A DNA stretch of 64,000 nt, taken from positions 62,001-126,000 of the forward strand of contig NZ_LGSZ01000019.1 of the NCBI RefSeq assembly GCF_001298265.1. Direction: 5' to 3'. Source of the DNA: Allobosea vaviloviae. GTDB lineage: Bacteria > Pseudomonadota > Alphaproteobacteria > Rhizobiales > Beijerinckiaceae. A model generated the notes under the pieces. The model was not told the DNA's origin. It was given only the letters and a program-made list of their open reading frames with translations, and ran no database searches. Below, piece after piece: positions 20,163 through 29,284 of the stretch (the stretch's first letter is position 1; the number at the start of each line of letters is the position of its first letter). The position numbers were made by a program, and so were the translations under genes.

Positions 20163-22337
20163 ATGCGCTCAAATACGGTTTCGGGCGCAAAGACGCCCCG
20201 GCGACGCAAAGCCGCTGCGCCGCGTGCCGAAATTCGCACCAAGGTCACCACCGTCCATGGCGTCGAACTCCGCGACGACTATGACTGGCTGCGCGCCCAA
20301 AACTGGAAAGAGGTTTTGCGCGAGCCCGAGGCGCTGCCCGCCGACATCCGCGCCTATCTCAAGGCCGAGAACGCCTACTCAAAGACGTTGATGGCGCCGA
20401 CGCGGAGCCTGCAGCGCGACCTCGTCAAGGAGATGCGCGGCCGGATCAAGGAAGACGACGCCAGCGTCCCGCAGCCGGACGGGCCGTTCCTGTACTATTC
20501 GCGCTATCGGCGGGGGGGCGAACATCCGCTGATCTGCCGCAGGCCGCGAACGGGCCAGCCGGCCTCGGCCGAGAAGAACACTGGCAACAGCCGCGAGCAG
20601 ATCATGCTCGATGCCGACGCGCTGGCGAAGGGCAAGGACTTCTTTGATCTCGGCGACACTGCCCATAGCCCAGACCATCGCCTGCTCGCCTGGAGCGCCG
20701 ACGAGGCGGGCTCCGAGCTTCACAGGATCCGTGTCCGATATCTCGCCAGCGGCGAGGATCTGGCCGAGTGCATTCCCGACACGACGGGCGACATCGTCTG
20801 GGCCGCCGACAGCCTGTCCTTCGCCTATGTCGGGGTCGATGCCGACCACCGTCCCTCGAAAGTCTTCCGGCATCGCCTGGGCGACGATCCGGCGCGGGAT
20901 ACGCTTCTGCACGACGAGGCCGATGCCGGGATGTTCGTCGATATCGACCAGACGCAGTCGGGGCGCTTCCTGCTGATCTCGATCAGCGATCACGAGACAT
21001 CCGAAACCCGCCTCGTCGACCTGTCGCAGCCCGATGCCATGCCCGTCACCATCGCGGCGCGCGAAGTCGGCCGGCAATATGATGTCGAGCATCATGGCGA
21101 CGACCTGCTGATCCTGACCAATGCGGACGGCGCCGAGGACTTCAAGATCGTCGCCGCGCCGGTGGCCGACCCCTCGCCCGCGAACTGGCGCGACCTGATC
21201 GCCCACAAGCCGGGCCGGCTGATCCTGAGCCATGTCTGCCTGAAGGGCCGGCTGATCCGGCTGGAACGCGAGGACGGCCTGCCGCGCATCGTCATCCGCG
21301 ACCTGGTGACGGGGACGGAAACCAGCATCGCCTTCGACGAGGAAGCCTATGGGCTCGGGCTGGATGCGGGCTACGAGTTCGACACCGCCACCTTACGCTT
21401 CATCTATGCCTCGATGGCGCGTCCCGCCGAGACCTTCGACTACGACATGGCGACGGGCGAGCGCGTGCTGCTGAAGCGCCAGGAGGTGCCCTCGGGCCAT
21501 GATCCGGCGGCCTATCGCGTGCGCCGCATCTTCGCCACGGCGAAGGATGGCGCGCAGGTGCCGATCTCGATCCTGCATCGCGCCGACACCCCGCTCGACG
21601 GATCGGCGCCCTGCCTGCTCTATGGCTATGGCTCCTATGGCTCGGCGATGTCGGCCTCGTTCCGGATCAGGCCGCTCAGCCTGGTCGATCGCGGCTTCGT
21701 CTACGCCATCGCCCATGTCCGCGGCGGGACCGACAAGGGCAGGCGCTGGTATCTCGACGGCAAGCGCGACAAGAAGAGAAACACCTTCACCGACTTCATC
21801 GCCGCGGCCGAAACGCTCGCCGACAACAGCTTCACCACGCGCGGCCGCATCGTGGCGGAGGGCGGCAGTGCCGGCGGCATGCTGATGGGTGCCGTCGCCA
21901 ACATGGCGCCTGCGCTGTTTGCCGGGATCATCGCGGAAGTGCCCTTCGTCGACGTGCTCAACACGATCCTCGACGACACCCTGCCGCTGACGCCGCCGGA
22001 ATGGCCGGAATGGGGCGATCCCATCCGCGACGTCTCCGCGTTCAACAACATCCGGAGCTACTCGCCCTATGACAATGTCACGGCGCAGGCCTATCCGCCG
22101 ATCCTGGCGATGGGCGGCCTGACCGATCCGCGCGTGACCTATTGGGAACCGGCGAAATGGGTGGCGCGGCTGCGCGCGACCATGACAGGCGGCGGGCCGA
22201 TCCTGCTGCACACCAACATGGAGGCCGGGCATGGCGGCTCGGCCGGGCGCTTCGACTCGCTCAAGGAAACCGCCCTGGCCTATGCCTTCGCCATCCAGGC
22301 GGTGGGCGAAGGCTGGCCGGAGACGGGCTCGACCTGA
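20163..22337 (+). CDS. ptrB: oligopeptidase B, S9 family serine peptidase
   Basis: The product is a cytosolic endopeptidase cleaving short peptides after basic residues. From ATG 20163 (GGTGGAG upstream) it is 724 residues, close to the family's usual 690-720. The N-terminal beta-propeller region begins TTVHGVELRDDYDWLR. The alpha/beta-hydrolase domain has YGSYGSAMSASFRIRPLSLV, HVRGGTDKGRRWY and the nucleophile motif GGSAGGML (Ser near residue 569), then LTDPRV with the acid and EAGHGG with the catalytic His. The open frame extends to 20061, without support. Confidence 0.93.
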   Translation: MRSNTVSGAKTPRRRKAAAPRAEIRTKVTTVHGVELRDDYDWLRAQNWKEVLREPEALPADIRAYLKAENAYSKTLMAPTRSLQRDLVKEMRGRIKEDDASVPQPDGPFLYYSRYRRGGEHPLICRRPRTGQPASAEKNTGNSREQIMLDADALAKGKDFFDLGDTAHSPDHRLLAWSADEAGSELHRIRVRYLASGEDLAECIPDTTGDIVWAADSLSFAYVGVDADHRPSKVFRHRLGDDPARDTLLHDEADAGMFVDIDQTQSGRFLLISISDHETSETRLVDLSQPDAMPVTIAAREVGRQYDVEHHGDDLLILTNADGAEDFKIVAAPVADPSPANWRDLIAHKPGRLILSHVCLKGRLIRLEREDGLPRIVIRDLVTGTETSIAFDEEAYGLGLDAGYEFDTATLRFIYASMARPAETFDYDMATGERVLLKRQEVPSGHDPAAYRVRRIFATAKDGAQVPISILHRADTPLDGSAPCLLYGYGSYGSAMSASFRIRPLSLVDRGFVYAIAHVRGGTDKGRRWYLDGKRDKKRNTFTDFIAAAETLADNSFTTRGRIVAEGGSAGGMLMGAVANMAPALFAGIIAEVPFVDVLNTILDDTLPLTPPEWPEWGDPIRDVSAFNNIRSYSPYDNVTAQAYPPILAMGGLTDPRVTYWEPAKWVARLRATMTGGGPILLHTNMEAGHGGSAGRFDSLKETALAYAFAIQAVGEGWPETGST

Positions 22338-22357
22338 TCAACGCCACAAGCCACCGC

Positions 22358-22496
22358 CATTCCGGGGCGCCCGCAGGGCGAGCCCGGAACCCATAACCAC
22401 CATCGGCCCAAGAAGGAGCGCGGCGCGCGCTCACATCATTCTGTCCGTTCAGCGGTTATGGGTTCCGGGCTCTTCGCTTCGCGAAGCCCCGGAATG
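22358..22496. repeat. large intergenic inverted repeat between convergent genes
   Basis: Arms at 22358-22398 and 22454-22496 (ATTCCGGGGC...GGAACCCATAACC and its complement) flank about 55 bases. It lies between the stop of ptrB and the end of the convergent membrane protein gene and could fold into a long stem that ends both transcripts. The form resembles REP/BIME-type mobile palindromes. Confidence 0.75.
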
Positions 22497-22527
22497 ACGG
22501 CAGATGGACCTTGAAAGCCGCGCGCGC

Positions 22528-24192
22528 TCAGACGCCCAGCCGGCTCTTTTCGCTGGCGAGGTAGATCTTGAGCTCGTCCATCGAAGCGAAGCTGTAGTCG
22601 CCATCGGGCGTGCGGGCCTGGATCGAGCCGTCGGCATAGATGGTGAAATGGGCCTCGCCGACCTGATAGGCGCCGACGATGCCTTCGTCGGAGGCGTCAG
22701 GGCTCTCAGGCTGCGCTCCGGCATCCGGCGCAGCCGGGGCCGGCGCGAAGGGCTGCGTTTCGTTGCTATCGGCCGGTTCGGCGGCGTGCTCCTGCGCCGA
22801 AGCGGCCGGCTCGGTCTCGAATGCTGCCGCTTCACGGGCCTGCGGAGGCCATGGAAGCGTTTCCGGCTCGGGCACCGGCACGGGCCAGGCCTGCTCGGGA
22901 AACGCCGGCTCGGGCCAGGCCGGCTCGAACTGAGCAGTCTCGGACATTCTGGTCTCGGGAACGGTCCCGGGCTGCGCCGCATCCTCACGCGGCGCTTCTT
23001 CCTGTTGGACGTCCCGCTGTTGCGTTTCCGCCGTGTCGGCGAACCATGGCGCGCGACGTTGCAGGGTCGGGTCCATCCAGTTCTCGGCCGCGGCGAGGTC
23101 GTCGAGACGATGGCCGATCCCCTCCGTCGAGAACGCCCTGCCCTCGTCGCTCCCGGAGAACGAGGGCTCGATGCGGCCGTCGGCGGGCTTCACGTCGCGT
23201 TGCAGCGCCGTCAGGCTCGCGCGCAGCTGGCCGAACTCGTCGGCCTCCCGCGCTGTATCGGCCTCGCGCGCGTTGGCGGCCATCAGGTCGGGCTCGAACG
23301 GATCGTCGATATCAGTCGGGCCGGGACCGATGGGTAGAGCCGGCGCGTCATCGGCCGAGGCTTCCACGGAGGCTTCGGCCGGCGCGCCGGCCGCGTCGCG
23401 CTCGCTATCGACCAAGGCGTTCGCATCGGCTAGTGCGGCGGCAAACCTCGGGGGCTCATCTCCTGCGTCGAATGTTCCGGTGCGCGCCTCCAAATCCGGC
23501 ACGCCCTGCGGGTCGATCGGCCGGAACGGATCGAAGGCCGGGATCGCGTCGACATCGGGCTCGCCCGTCCCTTGGCGCTCGCCTGCCCCTTCGGGCTCGC
23601 CTGTCCCTGCGGGCACCACGGGCGCCTCATCGCCACGCAGGCCGGCTTGTTCGGCGGTGGATTGCGTGGCCTCGCCGCCGAGGGGACCGGGTTCGGCAGG
23701 CTCCTCATGCGAAGGCTCGTCACGAGCGGGCGTACCCAAAGCCTGCGTCGCGGCAAGAACCGCACCGGCCCCGGCCAGCGCTCCGATGCCGGCAGCCGGC
23801 GCCTGGGATGGTACGGTGGCCGCCGCATCGACGGCGCTGGCTCCCGGCTGCGGCAAAGCGGGATCGCGCTCGCTGGCAGGGCTGGCGAAGCCAGACGCGA
23901 CCGACATCGCCATCGCCGCATTGGACAGCGTCTTCTTGAGCCGCCTGATTTCGACGAGGACCCATGCCAAAGCCAGCATCAGAACACCGGCGGCAGACAC
24001 CACCGTGCCGATGATGACCTGCGTGAAGCCGCGCTCAAGCACCATATAGGGCAGGCCGTCGACGATCGCGGCAGCGCCGCCGCAGAGGAAGCCAAGGCCG
24101 AGCAAGATGAAAACGATGATCAAAGTCCAGTCCCCAGGAGCACGCTCGAAAGCCAACTTGGCAGGTCGCCCGGCCGGCCGAGGCCGGCCCAC
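22528..24192 (-). CDS. two-helix membrane protein with long acidic low-complexity region
   Basis: 554 residues. Two membrane helices at about 24-46 (LIIVFILLGLGFLCGGAAAI) and 57-82 are followed by roughly 400 residues rich in Ala, Pro, Glu and Asp with no recognisable domain. The last 55 residues are ordered: VGAYQVGEAHFTIYADGSIQ and SFASMDELKIYLASEK. That end looks like a small beta-sheet domain read as conserved. The topology suggests an inner-membrane anchor with a long flexible cytoplasmic linker. Function is unknown. Confidence 0.7.
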   Translation of the reverse strand: MGRPRPAGRPAKLAFERAPGDWTLIIVFILLGLGFLCGGAAAIVDGLPYMVLERGFTQVIIGTVVSAAGVLMLALAWVLVEIRRLKKTLSNAAMAMSVASGFASPASERDPALPQPGASAVDAAATVPSQAPAAGIGALAGAGAVLAATQALGTPARDEPSHEEPAEPGPLGGEATQSTAEQAGLRGDEAPVVPAGTGEPEGAGERQGTGEPDVDAIPAFDPFRPIDPQGVPDLEARTGTFDAGDEPPRFAAALADANALVDSERDAAGAPAEASVEASADDAPALPIGPGPTDIDDPFEPDLMAANAREADTAREADEFGQLRASLTALQRDVKPADGRIEPSFSGSDEGRAFSTEGIGHRLDDLAAAENWMDPTLQRRAPWFADTAETQQRDVQQEEAPREDAAQPGTVPETRMSETAQFEPAWPEPAFPEQAWPVPVPEPETLPWPPQAREAAAFETEPAASAQEHAAEPADSNETQPFAPAPAAPDAGAQPESPDASDEGIVGAYQVGEAHFTIYADGSIQARTPDGDYSFASMDELKIYLASEKSRLGV

Positions 24193-24476
24193 CTGTCGCG
24201 CTATCTTGTAACGTATTGAATAAGAGAGAGTTTCAAATCAGCTTTCCGCATAGCGGAAAGGAATCGGGCCTTAATGAGGCGCGTCCGCCGCAATGAGATC
24301 GCGCGATCGCCCGGTCAGACGGTTGCCGGGGAGCCACTGGGGGCTTAACTAACGATGGGAATGGCGGGCGCCCACGCGGCAACCACCCGGCCCGGGCCGT
24401 CCAACGGCAAGTCATTCTCCGTTTGGGACGCCAGTCCCCATCTACGCGATTTTTGCCAGCCCCAAGGAGAGGCCCC

Positions 24477-25079
24477 ATGACCTTCACCCTTCCCGACCTG
24501 CCTTATGCCCACGATGCTCTGCAGCCCTTCATGTCGAAGGAAACGCTCGAGTTTCATCACGACAAGCACCACCAGGCTTACGTCACCAACGGCAACAACG
24601 CGATCAAGGGCACCGAATTCGAGGGCAAGTCGCTCGAGGAGATCGTCAAGGCCTCGCATGGCAAGAACCCGGCCGTGTTCAACAATGCCGGCCAGCACTA
24701 CAACCACCTCCACTTCTGGAAGTGGATGAAGCCCAATGGCGGCGGCGCCATCCCCGGCGCGCTGGAGAAGGCGATCATCGACTCGTTCGGCTCGGTCGAG
24801 AAGATGAAGGAAGACTTCGTCGCCGCCGGCGTCGGCCAGTTCGGCTCGGGCTGGGCCTGGCTCGAGGTCAAGGGCGGCAAGATCGCCGTCTCCAAAACCC
24901 CCAATGGCGAGAGCCCGCTGGTCAATGGCGCTTCCCCCATCCTAGGCTGCGATGTCTGGGAGCACTCCTACTACATCGACTACCGCAACCGCCGTCCCGA
25001 CTATCTCAAGGCCTTCCTCGAGAGCCTGGTGAACTGGGAATACGTCGCGGAAATGTACGACGCCGCAGCCAAGGCCTGA
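24477..25079 (+). CDS. sodB: superoxide dismutase, Fe/Mn family
   Basis: The enzyme converts superoxide to oxygen and hydrogen peroxide in the cytosol. The 200 residues from ATG 24477 (AAGGAGA upstream) are typical. Metal ligands lie in LEFHHDKHHQAYV, QHYNHLHFWKWM and DVWEHSYYIDYRNRRPDYL. The Gln in GVGQFGSGWAWL region and HHQAYV wording favour the iron type, but metal choice cannot be settled by eye. It is a single gene with its own terminator. The open frame extends upstream to 24423 without similarity. Confidence 0.96.
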   Translation: MTFTLPDLPYAHDALQPFMSKETLEFHHDKHHQAYVTNGNNAIKGTEFEGKSLEEIVKASHGKNPAVFNNAGQHYNHLHFWKWMKPNGGGAIPGALEKAIIDSFGSVEKMKEDFVAAGVGQFGSGWAWLEVKGGKIAVSKTPNGESPLVNGASPILGCDVWEHSYYIDYRNRRPDYLKAFLESLVNWEYVAEMYDAAAKA

Positions 25080-25101
25080 CCGACCGCGTCCGACTGAATG
25101 G

Positions 25102-25126
25102 AAACGGGGCCTCGCGGCCCCGTTTT
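25102..25126 (+). terminator. rho-independent terminator of sodB
   Basis: AAACGGGGCC, loop TCGC, GGCCCCGTTTT, a stem followed by T residues 22 bases after the sodB stop codon. Confidence 0.9.
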
Positions 25127-25144
25127 CTTGTCTGGCGGGACGCA

Positions 25145-25285
25145 GAGACCGTCTCGAAACTCGCTCCGGGGAGGCGGCTGGCGTGGTTTTCGAGAACCGG
25201 AGCGGAGCGGACTTTCGTCCGTGAGCACCGGAAGCGCAGAAAGCCGCGTCAGACGACCGCCGGAGTAGAGTTTCGAGACGGGCTC
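25145..25285. repeat. long inverted repeat reaching into the chemoreceptor stop codon
   Basis: Arms at 25145-25167 and 25262-25285 share GTCTCGAAACTC with one or two mismatches outside. The right arm covers the minus-strand stop codon of the chemoreceptor gene (25284-25286), so the element supplies its 3' end. The 95-base interior has no open frame of note. It may be a REP-type element or a terminator stem for sodB and the chemoreceptor. Confidence 0.7.
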
Positions 25286-26978
25286 AAGCGGCGACGCTCT
25301 GCAGGAACTGGTCGACCGTCGTGCGCAGCCGCAGCGCCTGGGCCGCGACCTCGCCTGCGGCGCCGCGCACCTCCTCCGCCGAGCGCCCGGTCTCCTCGAC
25401 CGAATCGGCGAGCACGCTGAGATCGCTCGACACAGACAGCGACGAGGAACTCGCCATCGCGACGCCACTGGCGATCTCGCCCGTGGCGATGGCCTGCTGC
25501 TCGATCGAGACCGCGACCGAATTCGCGAAGTTTTCGATCGCGCTCATACGTTCGGCGATGTTCTGGATCGAGCCGACGACCTCGCCTGTCGCGCCCTGGA
25601 TCGCGCCGACCTGGGCGACGATGCGGTCCGTCGCATCGGCGGTCTGCGAGGCGAGGCTCTTGACCTCGGACGCGACGACGGCAAAGCCACGGCCCGCTTC
25701 GCCCGCACGTGCCGCCTCGATGGTGGCATTGAGCGCGAGCAGGTTGGTCTGTGCGGCGATGTCGCGGATCAGGTTGACGACCTCGCCGATGGCGCGCGCC
25801 GTCTCGTCGAGGGCGCGCACGGAGGTCGCGGTGTCCCGGGATATCGAGGCCGCCTCGACGATCTCGGTCCGGACCCGCCGGATCTGGAACTCGACCTCGC
25901 GGATGGCGGCGCCCATCTCCTCGGCCGCCTGCGCCGCGCTCTCGACGTTGCCGGAGGCGCCATGTGCGTTATGGGCGGCGCGCGCGGCACGTCCCGACGA
26001 TTCGGCAGCCACCCGGGCAAGCCCATCGGAGGCCTCGCTCATCCGGTCGGCATTGCTCTTGAAAGCCTCGAGCGCGACCCCGACCTCGCCGCGGAAGAGG
26101 CCGATGGCCTCGTCGACGCCCTGCTGGTGCAGGCGTCGCTCGGCCTCGGTGACATGCTGTTTCTCCTGCAGCGCCGCGCGCTCGGCCAGCCGCAGCTTGA
26201 GGATGCCGAGCGCATGGGCGATGGCGCCGATCTCGTCGCCGCGTGCCAGAGCATCGATCGGCGTGTCGAGCTTGCCGTCGGATATGCTGACGATCGCCTG
26301 CGTCATGCTCTTGAGGGGCTTCATCGTCTGCGACAGCGAGATCCAGAGCAGCGGCCCGAAAATCAGCAGGATCAGCACCCCGAAACCGATGGTGGCGACC
26401 TGCTCGTAGCCGGCTCGCGCGATCAGGCGGGTCTTGTCGAAACGCAGGGCGATATAGCCGATCTGCTTTTGATGGCCGCCGACCCTGACGACATGGAGCT
26501 TGGTCACGAAGGTAGCGTCTTCGATTTCGGTCGAGACCATCTCCTTCAGGGCGTCCCAGGGGTCGCGTCCGAGCTTGGCCGCAATCGAGCGCGGCGTCAG
26601 CGCAAGGCGGGCGGCCTCGGTTCGTCCCGAACTGGCCAGGGCCGAAAGGTCGTCGGCGACGAAGCCGGCCTCGAAATCGGGATCGCGCCGGAGCGAGTCG
26701 AGAATGTACCCCAGCGTGTTGGTGTCTCGCGCCAGGATGAGCGAAGGCGACGCATTGACGACCATCAGCGTCAAGGCCGTCATCTTCTGGTCGAGGTCGT
26801 CACGTGTCTTGGAATCGTTGTAGCGCGCCGCCGCGATCACCACGATCATGATCGCCAGCGCAACGATGGCGACCGCAGCAGCCGCGATCCGGCTGCTCAG
26901 CGAACGGCCCAATCTGCGCTCCGCGGGAAATGCCTGCGTAGCGGTCTTCATTCCGGCCGCTCGCTTGAACCACGTCAT
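25284..26978 (-). CDS. methyl-accepting chemotaxis protein
   Basis: A 564-residue transmembrane receptor. The first membrane helix ([20 protein letters not shown]) at about 31-50 is followed by a periplasmic sensor of about 135 residues, a second helix ([19 protein letters not shown]), a HAMP domain and the signalling coiled coil. The kinase-contact tip is [20 protein letters not shown] plus [20 protein letters not shown]. No CheR-docking pentapeptide is present at the C-terminus. The ligand is unknown. It stands alone, far from any che operon in the window. Confidence 0.95.
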   Translation of the reverse strand: MTWFKRAAGMKTATQAFPAERRLGRSLSSRIAAAAVAIVALAIMIVVIAAARYNDSKTRDDLDQKMTALTLMVVNASPSLILARDTNTLGYILDSLRRDPDFEAGFVADDLSALASSGRTEAARLALTPRSIAAKLGRDPWDALKEMVSTEIEDATFVTKLHVVRVGGHQKQIGYIALRFDKTRLIARAGYEQVATIGFGVLILLIFGPLLWISLSQTMKPLKSMTQAIVSISDGKLDTPIDALARGDEIGAIAHALGILKLRLAERAALQEKQHVTEAERRLHQQGVDEAIGLFRGEVGVALEAFKSNADRMSEASDGLARVAAESSGRAARAAHNAHGASGNVESAAQAAEEMGAAIREVEFQIRRVRTEIVEAASISRDTATSVRALDETARAIGEVVNLIRDIAAQTNLLALNATIEAARAGEAGRGFAVVASEVKSLASQTADATDRIVAQVGAIQGATGEVVGSIQNIAERMSAIENFANSVAVSIEQQAIATGEIASGVAMASSSSLSVSSDLSVLADSVEETGRSAEEVRGAAGEVAAQALRLRTTVDQFLQSVAA

Positions 26979-27085
26979 TGCGCAGATGATCCCCGAACCC
27001 GGCTCCGGTCAGCGACTGTCGCCGCGGACGGGCCTCGACAGCGACGCTGCCAGAGTCTGGTAAACAATCGATTGCGCAGGCGCCA

Positions 27086-27940
27086 TCAACGCAGCTGGGC
27101 GAACCGAACCATCGCCAGCCCTGCCGGCACGAAAGCAGCCAGCACCGCATGCTCGATCGGGCGCGTGGCGATGACCGGATCGAGCCGAGCCAGCTCATCG
27201 TCGATGAAGCCGGGGTGGCACATGACGAGATGGCCAGGCCCGGGCCGCAGCAGGAAGCGGGCGAGATCGGCGCCGAAGTCTCGGGCCGGGTCGAAGGGGG
27301 CGACCCCGGAAAATCCGCGGTTGACGGGTATGCCGCGCCGCAATGCCGCCCCCCGGAAGCCGAGCGCCAGCGCGGCGATCGTCATCGCCTTGCCGACCGC
27401 GACACCGCGTGCGCGGATCGCAGCGGCTGAATCGGCGGGGTCGCGCAGATAGACGCTGCCCGGCGCGTAGCGGCTCGCGACCGCGTCGAGAAGGCTCCTG
27501 CGCACGCCCGGAAGCACATGGACATGCTGATGGCCGTCGATAAAGTCGGGCGGGCGGCCGAGCCTGTCCTCGAAGGCGTCGAGCTGGCGGCCGATCTCGG
27601 CTGCGATCTCGCGGCGCGCGACCAGCGATGTCGCGGCCGCGCGTGCGAGATCGCGCAACGCCGGAAACTCGCCACCCGGCGCCAGACGCGGCATCGCGCC
27701 GAGTGGTGCGGCGCAGGTCAGGTTGAGATGCAGGCCGAGATCGGCCTTTTGCGCTAGCGCGCCAAAGTCCGCCGCGAAGGTCACCCAGTGCGGCCGGTTG
27801 GTCATCGCGCCCGCCGCCGAGAGCTTGCCGGCCTCGATCAACGCCAGGATCGACCGGCTGACACCTTCGGTCAGCGCGAAGTCGTCGGCGCAGAGAACAA
27901 ATCCGCTCGGCATCTCGTCTGTTGTCCCCCGTTCAGCCAC
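27086..27940 (-). CDS. ChbG/HpnK (YdjC-like) carbohydrate deacetylase
   Basis: 284 residues. The metal-dependent deacetylase motifs are FVLCADDFALTEGVS (metal Asp), GLHLNLT, DFIDGHQHVHVLPGVRR (metal His) and VMCHPGF. HpnK members occur near hopanoid genes, and other members remove acetyl groups from N-acetyl sugars. Here it is divergent from a polyprenyl-phosphate glycosyltransferase, which suggests a cell-surface glycolipid pathway. The start could also be Met 10 (27913), directly before the conserved block. Confidence 0.88.
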   Translation of the reverse strand: MAERGTTDEMPSGFVLCADDFALTEGVSRSILALIEAGKLSAAGAMTNRPHWVTFAADFGALAQKADLGLHLNLTCAAPLGAMPRLAPGGEFPALRDLARAAATSLVARREIAAEIGRQLDAFEDRLGRPPDFIDGHQHVHVLPGVRRSLLDAVASRYAPGSVYLRDPADSAAAIRARGVAVGKAMTIAALALGFRGAALRRGIPVNRGFSGVAPFDPARDFGADLARFLLRPGPGHLVMCHPGFIDDELARLDPVIATRPIEHAVLAAFVPAGLAMVRFAQLR

Positions 27941-28037
27941 GATGAGCTAAAGGCCCATCGGGCTTGTGAGCCTGCAAGCTTTACGGTTCTGTGCGCGCCG
28001 CGTCACCCGCGGCGGCGCCGCCAAGAGGTCAAGACCA

Positions 28038-29072
28038 GTGTCCGAGATATCGCCAGCCTCCCCTCGAAGCGTTCCACCGCCGCCCTCCAACCGGCCTGAG
28101 CTGACAATCGTCGTGCCCGTGCACAACGAGGCCGAGAATCTGCCGCTGCTCGTCGAGCGCCTGAAGCAGGTGCTGGACGGCGCCGTGGCGTCGTGGGAAC
28201 TGGTCTGCGTCGATGACGGCAGCCGGGACGGCACGCTGGCCGTGCTCAAGCTGCTGAGCGCCCAGGACACGCGCATCAGCGCCGTCTCGTTCAGCCGCAA
28301 TTTCGGCAAGGAGATCGCGATCGCGGCCGGGTTAGACCACGCCTCGGGCGAGGCCGTCGTGATCATGGATGCCGATCTGCAGCACCCGCCGGAGACGATC
28401 CTCGCCTTCCTGGAGAAATGGCGCGAAGGCTATCTCAACATCTACGGCCAGCGCTCCGATCGGGACGGCGAAAGCCGGCTGAAGCGCAACTTCGCCAAGC
28501 TGTTCTACCGGCTCTTCGCCAGCTTCGGCGAGACCGAACTGCCCGAGGGCGCCGGCGATTTCCGCCTGCTCGACCGCAAGGTCGTCGATGCGCTGCGTGC
28601 CCTGCCGGAGCGGGCGCGCTTCTCGAAGGGGCTCTATGCCTGGGTCGGCTTTCCCTCGACGGGCGTGATCTTCGACGTCGCCGAGCGCGAGCATGGCGAG
28701 ACGAAGTTCCGCTACCGCAAGCTGTTCTCCTTCGCCTTCGACGGAATCTCGTCCTTCTCGACCGTGCCGCTCAAGATCGCGACCTGGGCCGGGGCCATCA
28801 TCGCGCTGATCTCGACCCTGACGGCGTTGTTCTTTCTTCTGCGCACGCTGTTCTACGGCACCGATCTGCCCGGCTTCCCGTCGTTGATCGTTTCGATCAT
28901 GTTCTTCTCGGGCATCCAGCTCGTCTCGCTGGGCATGATCGGCGAATATGTCGGGCGGATCTTCGCCGAGGTGAAGCGCCGGCCGCTCTACCTGATCGGC
29001 GAGCGTGTCGGCTTCGACGCCCGCACGGTCGACCATCCACGCGGCGACGCGCTGCCGCCGCTGATCCGGTAG
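28038..29072 (+). CDS. GtrB/DPM-like glycosyltransferase family 2, membrane anchored
   Basis: 344 residues from GTG 28038 (AAGAGG upstream); an in-frame GTG at 27966 is possible but would leave only 25 bases to the divergent gene. The GT2 catalytic domain has LTIVVPVHNEAENLPLLVER, CVDDGSRDGT, RNFGKEIAIAAGLDHASG and MDADLQHPPE (DXD-type). Two C-terminal membrane helices (WAGAIIALISTLTALFFLL and PSLIVSIMFFSGIQLVSLGM) place it in the GtrB/ArnC group that loads sugars on undecaprenyl phosphate. It is divergent from the deacetylase. Confidence 0.92.
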   Translation: MSEISPASPRSVPPPPSNRPELTIVVPVHNEAENLPLLVERLKQVLDGAVASWELVCVDDGSRDGTLAVLKLLSAQDTRISAVSFSRNFGKEIAIAAGLDHASGEAVVIMDADLQHPPETILAFLEKWREGYLNIYGQRSDRDGESRLKRNFAKLFYRLFASFGETELPEGAGDFRLLDRKVVDALRALPERARFSKGLYAWVGFPSTGVIFDVAEREHGETKFRYRKLFSFAFDGISSFSTVPLKIATWAGAIIALISTLTALFFLLRTLFYGTDLPGFPSLIVSIMFFSGIQLVSLGMIGEYVGRIFAEVKRRPLYLIGERVGFDARTVDHPRGDALPPLIR

Positions 29073-29136
29073 ACGCAAGCCGCCCGATCTGGGATGAAGG
29101 CGGCAGCCTTTGCCGCCGGTCCTTGCCGACACGCAT

Positions 29137-29250
29137 CGTCATCCCGGACAAGCGGCGAAGCCGCGCCGATCCGGGATCCATTCCGGAGCGTCTCCGCGTT
29201 AGGCTCAGGCATGGATCCCGGGTCTCCGCTTCGCTCCGCCCGGGATGACG
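29137..29250. repeat. REP-like nested palindrome (CGTCATCCCGG family), copy 1
   Basis: Outer arms CGTCATCCCGG and CCGGGATGACG enclose inner repeats around GGATCC. The same architecture and core words recur at 57244-57345, so it is a dispersed family. It fills most of the gap between the glycosyltransferase and murJ. Confidence 0.8.
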
Positions 29251-29284
29251 GCGTGGTGGTTGTGAGAAAAGTCGTCACGCCCTG

